64,000 nucleotides of DNA from Candidatus Zixiibacteriota bacterium (GTDB lineage Bacteria > Zixibacteria > MSB-5A5 > GN15 > FEB-12), in the NCBI GenBank assembly GCA_022571845.1, contig JACZXB010000003.1:124001-188000 (forward strand). The letters are read 5' to 3'. This document shows positions 34,761 through 42,735 of this stretch, piece by piece. Position 1 is the stretch's first letter; each line of letters begins with the position of its first letter. The notes under the pieces are model-generated. The model was not told the origin of the DNA. It did not search any database and saw nothing but the letters and a program-made list of their open reading frames with translations. The translations under genes and the position numbers were made by a program.

Positions 34761-35526
34761 TAATAGAATTATTGAACTAATAAATTGTGACCTCGACGGT
34801 ACCATTTCCAGAAACGAGAAAGAGGAGCTTGTCAGCTCTCTAAAGATAAGCAGCGAAGCCAAAGAGTTGTATTTTAAAATGACGAGTCTGACAGAGGGAC
34901 TAAAGGCGGTAAAAGCAGTAGAGCCTCCGCAGGAGCTCAAGGTAAATATTATGCGAAGGCTGCCGGATGTCAGGGTTAGAATAGTTAAGAAGCCTGGCAT
35001 ACTTGAATCAATTACTACTTACTTTGAGGAAGTGCCCAAATTCCAACTGGCCGGGTCATTTTCGTTTGGATTTGCAGCGGCCCTGGTGCTTATGATGCTT
35101 ATAATTAGTCCAGAGAGAGGTAATTTGGTTTCGCCCGAGGCTACCATGGGGTCGATTGCTATGAATGAAACAGATGGGGAATTTATCGAAATTAAATCCA
35201 AACAGGTTCAGATTAATGATAATTCAATTTCAATCTCTTCCAGCCGGTCCGGTTCTAAGATAAAATTAGTGATGAGTTTACAAGAAGTCCCCTCAGCTGA
35301 AATAAGAATCAAAGCGGGTAGTGAGTCATTAGGTTTTATTTCATTTGAGCGACTGTCTGGCTCAGCGGCCGCATTTGAGAGCGTAGATAACTATGTTGAA
35401 ATTAAGACAATTTCCTCCGGAGAGTGGGAAATCATTTTTGAAAAGCAGTCCACAAATAATAAGGAAATAACAGTATATATTGAAAATGGCAGTTCATCAA
35501 TTTCAGAAACTATTGCTATAAAGTAG
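34753..35526 (+). CDS. Membrane-anchored anti-sigma-factor-like protein
   Basis: This 257-residue protein has a cytoplasmic helical N-terminus (1-90: 'INCDLDGTISRNEKEELVSSL', the 'D-G-x-x-s-x-x-E' start common in anti-sigma domains), one membrane segment (about 95-120, 'FGFAAALVLMMLIIS') and a beta-rich periplasmic domain (about 125-257). It lacks the HxxxCxxC zinc motif, so it would be a non-zinc anti-sigma factor. The 8-base overlap with the sigma gene supports coupling. It could be the substrate of the PrsW-like protease encoded downstream, which is inference. Confidence 0.7.
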   Translation: MIDNRIIELINCDLDGTISRNEKEELVSSLKISSEAKELYFKMTSLTEGLKAVKAVEPPQELKVNIMRRLPDVRVRIVKKPGILESITTYFEEVPKFQLAGSFSFGFAAALVLMMLIISPERGNLVSPEATMGSIAMNETDGEFIEIKSKQVQINDNSISISSSRSGSKIKLVMSLQEVPSAEIRIKAGSESLGFISFERLSGSAAAFESVDNYVEIKTISSGEWEIIFEKQSTNNKEITVYIENGSSSISETIAIK

Positions 35527-35657
35527 CATCAATATGGCTCTAAAAAATGAAACTTTGACAAACTTGAACTAAAGAAATTTGTATTTCTATCAAAGAGACA
35601 ATGCTAAGTAAACAAACAGGAAACAATTTAACCGCGAAAGTAAATGGGAGGTAAACC

Positions 35658-36698
35658 ATGTCTTTCACCTCAAATCAAAGTAACGGAATCGGAAAAGCGG
35701 GTTGGACTATTATAGGATCGCTGGCGATAGTCGCATTAATCGCCGGTGTCTACTATTATGGTGCATTCCCTCCAAGCGCAGACTCAACCGGCGCAATCGG
35801 CGCAGCCAAAAAATATCAGGCTGAGCAGATCACCGACGCCGATGTCAAGCTTGATAACCCGGAACTTCAGGCGCTTCTGCAGGATGACAAAATCCTGGCG
35901 ATTTTAGAAGACAAAGAATTCCAGAGAGCCATGCAGGATGAGAATTTCCGTGCTATCCTGGCAGACGTAGATTTAAGGCGCGCACTATCATCTCAAGATG
36001 TCGTAGACGCCTTAGCTAATGAGTCCTTTAGACAATTTCTAGCTAACCCGGAAATGGCCAGACTCTTTCAAGGAGACCTGCGCAGGGCATTAATGGCTGA
36101 GGAATCCTTCAGACAGTTTGTAGCTGACCCGGAAATGGCCAGACTCTTTCAAGGAGACCTGTACAGAGCGGTAATGGCCGAGGAATCCTTTAGACAGTTT
36201 ATAGCTACCCCGGAAATGGCCAGACTTTTTCAAGGAGACTTGCGCAGAACTATAATGGACAATGAAGCTCTTAAACAGTTTATGGCTACTCCAGCAATGG
36301 CCAGACTTTTTCAAGGAGACCTGCGCAGAACGATAATGACTAATGAATCCTTTTTAAAGTTCTTAGCTAACCCGGCCATGGCCAGACTCTTTCAAGGTGA
36401 GCTGTTCCGGGCGATAATGGCCAATGAAGCCTCGAGACAGTTTTTAGCTAACCTGGAAATGGCCAGACTTTTTCAAGGAGACCATTTTAGGGTAATAATT
36501 GCCAATGAATCCTTTAGGCAGTTCCTGGTAAATCCTAATATGGCCAGACTTTTTCAAGGAGACCTGTTCAGAGCTTTACTGAACAGCCCGGCGCTGTCAG
36601 TAGCTACTGATACCGAAGTTTTTCACAGAGCGCTGGCAAGTGAGCAGTTCCGTGCAGCCGCTGTGAGTGGCGCTTTGGCAAGAGCCTATACAGAATAG
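35658..36698 (+). CDS. Membrane-anchored protein with seven 27-residue repeats
   Basis: This 346-residue protein has a GGGAGG site before its ATG. A single membrane segment (about 12-36, 'WTIIGSLAIVALIAGVYYYGAFPP') is followed by a region of degenerate repeats (about 60-119) and then seven exact-length 27-residue repeats (residues 120-308), consensus 'ANESFRQFLANPEMARLFQGDLRRAIM', and a capping segment. The repeats are helical and amphipathic, suggesting an elongated periplasmic solenoid. I know no matching family. It lies 131 bases after the anti-sigma gene in the same direction and may be the extracytoplasmic partner of that pair. Confidence 0.8.
   Translation: MSFTSNQSNGIGKAGWTIIGSLAIVALIAGVYYYGAFPPSADSTGAIGAAKKYQAEQITDADVKLDNPELQALLQDDKILAILEDKEFQRAMQDENFRAILADVDLRRALSSQDVVDALANESFRQFLANPEMARLFQGDLRRALMAEESFRQFVADPEMARLFQGDLYRAVMAEESFRQFIATPEMARLFQGDLRRTIMDNEALKQFMATPAMARLFQGDLRRTIMTNESFLKFLANPAMARLFQGELFRAIMANEASRQFLANLEMARLFQGDHFRVIIANESFRQFLVNPNMARLFQGDLFRALLNSPALSVATDTEVFHRALASEQFRAAAVSGALARAYTE
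36015..36581 (+). repeat. Seven tandem 81-bp coding repeats
   Basis: Seven in-frame 81-bp units lie inside the gene at 35658, each with the nearly constant core 'ATGGCCAGACTCTTTCAAGG' or a one-base variant. The high DNA-level identity points to recent expansion or gene conversion. Confidence 0.9.
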
Positions 36699-36728
36699 AA
36701 TTCCACATTCCGCCTGTCATTCGGAAAA

Positions 36729-36760
36729 GCGGAGAAGTTGCCAGCTGGCGACTTCTCCGC
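36729..36760 (+). terminator. Near-perfect 32-nt hairpin after the repeat-protein gene
   Basis: GCGGAGAAGT pairs with ACTTCTCCGC and the centre TGCCAGCTGGCG is also self-complementary, leaving almost no loop. Only a weak T-rich tail follows, so it may be a terminator or a processing/cruciform site. Confidence 0.5.
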
Positions 36761-36896
36761 TTGTAGTTTAGTGCAACTCTGCAGCCAATTTTTGAAGTCT
36801 GAGGTTTACAGTTAGTTTGCAGTTTGCTATACTCCAAGCATTCAGATAAGAGTTAGAACAAAATCAAAGTCGTAGAGGCGGTTTAGGCGAGCAAAG

Positions 36897-39830
36897 ATGG
36901 CCAAATCTCTAAATTATTTGATAGCTGCTGTCATCTCAATATCTATTGCCGGCACAGCTTATTCGCAAATTTATCGTTATGAAACTGACAGGTTAAGACT
37001 TCTCTATTTCGGAAAAGCTTACGCTTATTTGATTCCACATGTTGTGGCCTGCTACGAAAACGCGCTTAACTATCATCAGGAATTATTTGATTTTGAGCCA
37101 TCGGAGAAGATAACGCTCTTTCTTCACGACTTCAGTGATTATAACAATGCCGGGGCCAGCACGGCTCCGTATAATAAAATTTCATTGGCGGTGGCGCCGG
37201 CCAGTTATGTCTTTGAAACAACACCAGCCAATGAAAGAATAAACGCCACCATGAACCACGAGCTGGTTCATATTGCAGCTGCCGACAAAGCCTCCGGACG
37301 AGACAAATTTTTCCGTGCATTATTTTGGGGTAAAGTAAAAGAAACCTCGGATAATCCTCTTACAATTCTGTACAGTTATCTGACTAGCCCGCGCCGGTCG
37401 GCCTCACGCTGGTACCACGAGGGGATCGCCGTGTTTATGGAAACCTGGATGGCCGGCGGTTATGGACGTGCTCAGGGACCCTGGGATGAAATGGTTTTTA
37501 GAACCAAAGTTCGCGATTCCAGCCGCATTTATGATTTGGTAGGGCTTGAATCAGAGGCCAGCAAGGTTGATTTTCAGGTTGGCGCAAATGCTTATCTTTA
37601 CGGTACCAGATTTATGAGCTACCTGACTTATGAATATGGTCCCGAAAAGTTGATTGACTGGATTAACCGTTCTTCAGGTAGCAGCGCCTATTATATCTCT
37701 CAGTTTAAGAAAGTATATGAAATCTCTATGAGTGATGCCTGGCACGACTGGATCGACTGGGAGCATGTTTTCCAGGAAAAGAACCTGAATTTCATCAGGC
37801 AGTATCAGTTGACAAATTCACGAGCGCTGGTCAGAAAAGGGATGGGTTCGGTCTCCCCGGCGTTTTACGACGAAGAACTGGGAGAACTTATCTTAGCTGT
37901 TAATTATCCCGGACAGATTCCACACATTACAGCCATCAATCTGGAGACACAAAAGAGCAGGAAACTCACAGGCGTCAAAGGACCCGCTCTTTATTATGTG
38001 ACTTCAACAGCATATGACAAAAATTCCAAAACGCTTTTTTATACTACTGATAATAACGGCTGGCGGGATATAGTTTCTCTGGATGTGACAAGCGGCAAGA
38101 AAAAGATGCTCTTAAAAGATGCCAGAATAGGTGACCTTTCTTTTTGTGCAGCCGATTCGTCTCTTTGGGGCGTGCGTCATTCGTACGGCATTTCCGCTAT
38201 TGTCAGAATCCGATATCCCTATGACAAATGGAATCTGGTCTATGCCTGGCCGTATGGCTACGATGTCTACGACATAGATATTTCCTCGGATGGCAAGCTA
38301 TTGACCTCGGGACTGGCAGAGATTAACGGCAAACAAAGCCTGATTATGATGGATGTGGATTCTCTCCTGGCAGGAGACACCAGCTACTCGACCCTTTTTG
38401 ATTTCGGTAACAGTATAGCCGCAAATTTTGTCTTCTCTGACGACAACAACTATCTCTATGGTTCATCGTACTATACCGGCGTCTCAAATATATACAGGTA
38501 TGCTCTGGCTAATGATTCGATGGAAGCCTTATCAAATTGTGAAAGCGGATATTTTAGACCGACCCTTTATCAAAATGATTCTTTAATCGTGTTTGAATAT
38601 ACCGGCGACGGTTTTTTGCCGGTCGTTATCGAAGAAAAAGTTATAGAAGATATCAATCCGATCAGCTATTTGGGGCATGAACTGTCAGAAATGTATCCAC
38701 TGCTTAAAGAGTGGATTCTTGAGCCGCCGTCGGTAGTCGATATTGATACTATTAAAGCGGACACTTCAGCCTATCACAGTTTCTGGCATATTGGTTTGGC
38801 CTCGGCTTACCCGATTATCGAAGGTTACGGAGACTATGCTGCCTGGGGAGTGAGAATGAATTTTCAGTCGCCGGCCGGTTTGCACAGCACACACTTTACT
38901 GTGTCCTATACTCCTCGAGAATCATTGGCTGAAAATGAGCGACTACATTTGAACTGGTTTTACCGCCACTCGGGCTGGGAAATAAGTTTTGATTATAATG
39001 GCGCCGACTTTTACGATCTTTTTGGTCCGACTAAAACCAGTCGTAAAGGAAACTCGCTGGCGCTGACTTATACCAAGACGCTAATCTACGACGCCCCCAA
39101 GAATATGAATCTAAAATTCTCTCTTAAAGGATTTAATAATCTTGAAGTTCTCCCTGATTTTCAGAATGTTCTAACTTCATTCGATAAATTCTTAGTCGGA
39201 TCTATCAGCCTCAACTATGACAGAAAAGTAGCCTCATTGGGGGCAGTTGATTACGAAAAAGGAATTAGCTTTCAACTGGTCACTTCTCATACCTATCTTT
39301 CAGACAACTGGTTTCCACGCGCCTATGCCAATCTTCATCTGGGTTTTCCGCTGCCGCTAAACCATTCATCAATCTGGCTCAGATCTTCGGCCGGATATGC
39401 AGACGGCGATCGCTTTGAGCCTTTTGCAAACTTTTACTTCGGAGGTTTTGGCAACAACTATGTCGACCATCAGACGGTCAAACGTTATCGATCAAATTTA
39501 AGTTTTCCGGGTTTGGAAATAAATGAAGTCGGTGGAAATAATTATCTCAAAACATTACTAGAGTGGTCTTTGCCGCCTATCCGGTTTCGGAGTCTGGGCT
39601 CGCCGTCATTGTATGCTACCTGGCTGAGAGTGGCATTTTTTAGCAGTGGTCTTTATACGAACTTCGATAATGCTGAATTTGAAAGCAAAATAGGTAATGT
39701 CGGCGCCCAGCTTGATCTCAGGTTAAGCATGCTGTCGCGACTGTCCATAACTATTTCGGCTGGCTATGCCAGAGCTTTTGAAAAAGGTTATAGACCTGCC
39801 GATGAATTCATGGTTTCTGTTAAATTATAG
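36897..39830 (+). CDS. Zincin-type metallopeptidase fused to beta-propeller and outer-membrane barrel
   Basis: This 977-residue secreted protein has a signal peptide (1-23), then a gluzincin-like domain (about 25-290) with HExxH as 'HELVH' (His121, Glu122, His125) and a downstream glutamate Glu175 in 'WYHEGIAVFMETW', then a TolB/WD40-like propeller (about 300-600). The C-terminal ~330 residues are barrel strands with BamA/D15-like features ('YFGGFGNNYVDHQTVKRYR', ending 'DEFMVSVKL'). It probably sits in the outer membrane with the peptidase in the periplasm. The PrsW-like gene overlaps its stop by one base. Confidence 0.8.
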   Translation: MAKSLNYLIAAVISISIAGTAYSQIYRYETDRLRLLYFGKAYAYLIPHVVACYENALNYHQELFDFEPSEKITLFLHDFSDYNNAGASTAPYNKISLAVAPASYVFETTPANERINATMNHELVHIAAADKASGRDKFFRALFWGKVKETSDNPLTILYSYLTSPRRSASRWYHEGIAVFMETWMAGGYGRAQGPWDEMVFRTKVRDSSRIYDLVGLESEASKVDFQVGANAYLYGTRFMSYLTYEYGPEKLIDWINRSSGSSAYYISQFKKVYEISMSDAWHDWIDWEHVFQEKNLNFIRQYQLTNSRALVRKGMGSVSPAFYDEELGELILAVNYPGQIPHITAINLETQKSRKLTGVKGPALYYVTSTAYDKNSKTLFYTTDNNGWRDIVSLDVTSGKKKMLLKDARIGDLSFCAADSSLWGVRHSYGISAIVRIRYPYDKWNLVYAWPYGYDVYDIDISSDGKLLTSGLAEINGKQSLIMMDVDSLLAGDTSYSTLFDFGNSIAANFVFSDDNNYLYGSSYYTGVSNIYRYALANDSMEALSNCESGYFRPTLYQNDSLIVFEYTGDGFLPVVIEEKVIEDINPISYLGHELSEMYPLLKEWILEPPSVVDIDTIKADTSAYHSFWHIGLASAYPIIEGYGDYAAWGVRMNFQSPAGLHSTHFTVSYTPRESLAENERLHLNWFYRHSGWEISFDYNGADFYDLFGPTKTSRKGNSLALTYTKTLIYDAPKNMNLKFSLKGFNNLEVLPDFQNVLTSFDKFLVGSISLNYDRKVASLGAVDYEKGISFQLVTSHTYLSDNWFPRAYANLHLGFPLPLNHSSIWLRSSAGYADGDRFEPFANFYFGGFGNNYVDHQTVKRYRSNLSFPGLEINEVGGNNYLKTLLEWSLPPIRFRSLGSPSLYATWLRVAFFSSGLYTNFDNAEFESKIGNVGAQLDLRLSMLSRLSITISAGYARAFEKGYRPADEFMVSVKL

Positions 39831-40834
39831 TGGACATTTTCCTTAAAGCTTCACTCGGCCTGCTGCCGGTTCTGGCATTTCTAATTGTCTTAATAATTCT
39901 CGACAGTTTTAAGCTGGTAAAGATGAAGTTTATAATATCGGCTATCGGCGCCGGTGCTGCTTGTGCTCTAATTAGTTTGTTTATAAATCCTCTCATCTTA
40001 AAAGCACTGGCCATTGACTTTTCAACGTTTGCCAGATACGTGGCTCCGTTGGTAGAAGAACTTTTGAAAATTATTCTTGTCGTCTATCTGATTCGGACTC
40101 ATAGATTGGGGTTTCTGGTAGATTCGGCCATAGCAGGCTTTGCCGTTGGGGCTGGCTTTGCTCTGGTTGAAAATGTTTATTACCTGCAAAGTTTGCCCGA
40201 CTCAGGCATTTTTCTCTGGATAGTCCGCGGTTTCGGAACTGCCGCCATGCACGGCGGTACAACAGCGATGGCTGCGATGATCGGCAAATATCTTTCCGAC
40301 AGACACGATAAATTATCACTTACTATTTTGCCCGGTCTGCTGGCGGCATCGATTATTCATTCGATGTACAATCATTTTTTCCTGCCGCCGCTTATTTCTA
40401 CCGCGCTTCTCTTATTTCTACAGCCGCTTATCTTGGTCTTGATATTTATGCGAAGCGAAAAAGCGACCGAAAACTGGTTAGGGCAGGGGCTGGATGCTGA
40501 CCTCAAGACTTATGAGGCTATTACTAGGGGAAAGGTACTTGAGACCAGAATTGGTAAATATTTAGAGTCTCTAAACGACCACTTCTCTTATAATGTGGTG
40601 GCCGATATGTTCGAATATATCAAGAACCATCTGGAGCTTTCTATGCAGGCTAAAGGGATTCTTCTGGCTCGAAGGCTCGGTGTAGAAATACAGCCGGATC
40701 CTCAAGTTAAAGAGTTGTTTGAACAGTTGAAAGTTCTGGAGGGACGAATCGGACCGACCGGCAGGTTGGCAATCAAGCCATTTGTCAGAAAAAGCAGCCG
40801 GGATCTCTGGGAAATCCATATGCTTTCACGTTAG
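39830..40834 (+). CDS. prsW: PrsW-family intramembrane glutamic protease
   Basis: The GTG start overlaps the previous TAG by one base. The 334-residue product has about eight hydrophobic segments up to residue 205 and the PrsW landmarks: 'VAPLVEELLKIILV' (EExxK), 'GFALVENVYY' (ExxN), 'AAMHGGTTAM' and 'IIHSMYNHFF' histidines. The C-terminal ~110 residues are soluble and helical, an addition to the core. In Bacillus, PrsW cleaves the anti-sigma factor RsiW; here an ECF sigma/anti-sigma pair lies about 5 kb upstream in the same run, so a similar role is plausible but unproven. Confidence 0.88.
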   Translation: MDIFLKASLGLLPVLAFLIVLIILDSFKLVKMKFIISAIGAGAACALISLFINPLILKALAIDFSTFARYVAPLVEELLKIILVVYLIRTHRLGFLVDSAIAGFAVGAGFALVENVYYLQSLPDSGIFLWIVRGFGTAAMHGGTTAMAAMIGKYLSDRHDKLSLTILPGLLAASIIHSMYNHFFLPPLISTALLLFLQPLILVLIFMRSEKATENWLGQGLDADLKTYEAITRGKVLETRIGKYLESLNDHFSYNVVADMFEYIKNHLELSMQAKGILLARRLGVEIQPDPQVKELFEQLKVLEGRIGPTGRLAIKPFVRKSSRDLWEIHMLSR

Positions 40835-40919
40835 AATCTGGTAAAACTTATTGAAGGCTATAGAAGCGGCGTATCTGGCCGATAATTTAAGAATGGGCTT
40901 ATAGGCTCATACCTAAAAT

Positions 40920-41333
40920 ATGTATAAATTTGAAAAACAAGACTTTGGCCTGAAATTGACTATTTCTGGTGATTTGACAGAGCAAGAGATTTCGGGAATG
41001 ACAGTTGAGCTAAAATCACTCGTAGGTGCAATAAGGCAGCCTTTTTCCATTTTCGTCGATGCCAGAGAAGTGATGACTTTGAATCAATCTGTATTTCATC
41101 TGTTATCTGAATGTCAAAGAATTGTCAAAGATGCCGGACGGCAGTCGGCGGCGATTGTAGTAAATTCACCGATTCTCAAAAGTCAGGGTCAGAGAATAAC
41201 ATTAGATTCTGGAAGTACAGAAGCAGTAAGGTTCATTTATTCTGATAAAACCGAAGGCTGGGAAGAAGTCGCAATGGACTGGATACTAAACGGCATCGAG
41301 CCTGACCCAGAACTTGCTGTTACTAAATTGTAA
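40920..41333 (+). CDS. STAS-like small cytoplasmic protein
   Basis: This 137-residue protein has no signal peptide. The alternating pattern 'LKLTISGDLTEQEISGMTVELKSLV', 'PFSIFVDAREVMTLNQSVFHLLSECQRIVKDAG', 'SAAIVVNSPILKSQ' fits a STAS/SpoIIAA-like beta-alpha fold. STAS proteins often bind anti-sigma factors or serve as partner-switching modules, which fits the sigma-centred locus, but a conserved phosphorylatable serine is not clear. It lies 85 bases after the PrsW-like gene. Confidence 0.6.
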   Translation: MYKFEKQDFGLKLTISGDLTEQEISGMTVELKSLVGAIRQPFSIFVDAREVMTLNQSVFHLLSECQRIVKDAGRQSAAIVVNSPILKSQGQRITLDSGSTEAVRFIYSDKTEGWEEVAMDWILNGIEPDPELAVTKL

Positions 41334-41408
41334 GCGGTGTCTTCCGCTTTTGCCACATAATTTTATGTTTTTTCAGGCAACTCTCAGCAATATTTTTTGT
41401 CTATAGAA

Positions 41409-42497
41409 ATGTTCAATCTACTTGTAAAATATCTCATGCTTCTATCTGCTTCGATCATACTCGTTGCACTCCTTGCATTGGCACGAGTTGAGGCTTCAAC
41501 CTGCACTTACTGCCACAAAGAAATTGCCGGCAAGTGGATTAAGGTCGAAGGGAAATCTTACCATGTTGATCATTTTATCTGCTCCAACTGTCTCAAGCCG
41601 ATTGGTACTGAAGAGTTTTTTAAAGATAAGGGCAGTTATTTTGACAGGGTCTGTTTTGAAAATTTTATAACCGAAAAATGTAACTACTGCGCCAATCCAA
41701 TCATAGGCAAATTTATTACTTTTGAATCTGATGTATATCACGCTGACTGCTATAATGACCATGTTGGAAAAAAATGCATTGTCTGCAACGAAGTTGCAAT
41801 TGGCGGCGCTTACATTGATATCAGAGAAAACGCAGTCTGTGATAAGCACCTTGACGATATTCTGGATTGCCATTCCTGTTTCAGTTATGTGTCGCCTGCT
41901 CTGGATGATGGCAGCAAACGTTACTCTGATGGCAGAGTAGTTTGCAGTAAGTGCCAGGCGACAGCGGTTGAAGATGACAAGGAAGCTTTGGCAATCATGG
42001 AAGAAGTAAAAGCACAACTCGCAGGCGTAGGCTTAGTAATTGACCGGGAGTTCAAACTTAAATTCGTTTCTATTGACGAACTTTCAATACTAAGCTCAAG
42101 TTATCAGAGAGAACAATTGGGTGTAACCAGATTCAGAAAGACCGAGATACTGGCCGGACTTGTTTCGTTTCAGGATTTCGAGATTTATATTTTAACGGGG
42201 CTGCCCCGTCCTCAGCTTAAAGCTGTGCTGGCACATGAGGTGATGCATGTCTGGCAGTTTATTAATGCACCGAACCTTCAGGATTTGCAGTTGTGCGAGG
42301 GGAGCTGCCAATATGCCGCCTATCTTGTTCTTATGGACGACAGCTCCGAGGAAGGTCAGTTTTTCTCAAAGTTTATAGAAGAGCACAAAGACTCCAACTA
42401 CGGTGATGGCTTTAGATTTGTATTAGAGGAAGTAAAGAGACGGGGTTTTAAGCCCTGGCTGGAATATCTAAAAGTAAACAAAAACCCACCCTGGTGA
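41409..42497 (+). CDS. Secreted LIM-domain protein with DA1-type metallopeptidase
   Basis: Starting at the ATG at 41409, the 362-residue product has a signal peptide ('LLSASIILVALLALARVEAS'), then LIM-type zinc modules: 'CTYCHKEIAG' with 'YHVDHFICSNC', 'CNYCANPIIG' with 'YHADCYND', 'CIVCNEVAIGG' with 'CDKH', and 'CHSCFSYVS' with 'VCSKC'. The C-terminal domain (about 200-350) has HExxH 'AHEVMHVWQF' (His276, Glu277, His280) and a downstream Glu297 in 'LQLCEGSCQYAAYL', the arrangement of the plant DA1 growth-regulator peptidases. It is probably a periplasmic zinc peptidase. An in-frame TTG at 41397 adds four residues. Confidence 0.85.
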   Translation: MFNLLVKYLMLLSASIILVALLALARVEASTCTYCHKEIAGKWIKVEGKSYHVDHFICSNCLKPIGTEEFFKDKGSYFDRVCFENFITEKCNYCANPIIGKFITFESDVYHADCYNDHVGKKCIVCNEVAIGGAYIDIRENAVCDKHLDDILDCHSCFSYVSPALDDGSKRYSDGRVVCSKCQATAVEDDKEALAIMEEVKAQLAGVGLVIDREFKLKFVSIDELSILSSSYQREQLGVTRFRKTEILAGLVSFQDFEIYILTGLPRPQLKAVLAHEVMHVWQFINAPNLQDLQLCEGSCQYAAYLVLMDDSSEEGQFFSKFIEEHKDSNYGDGFRFVLEEVKRRGFKPWLEYLKVNKNPPW

Positions 42498-42735
42498 CTT
42501 TTCGGTGATATTAGCGAATAAATTCTAATTCATATTCCAATCAATTTAAGTCACATCGTTTTTTTGTATCTATCGATTTAACGTGGGTCTGATATGCTCT
42601 CTCAGGATCAGTCCTGTTACCGAATCCCAGGTGGTTCTTCAGCATAATCTTATGAGTTGATTAAGAAAAGCCTCAGGGCTATCTTCATCTAGTAGAGGCC
42701 TGTCTGACCATTTAGATGGTCGTCAAGAGCAGATA

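Noticed and set aside
36015-36581. CRISPR-like repeat array
   Set aside because: Repeats are 81 bp, contiguous without spacers and in frame inside a coding gene.
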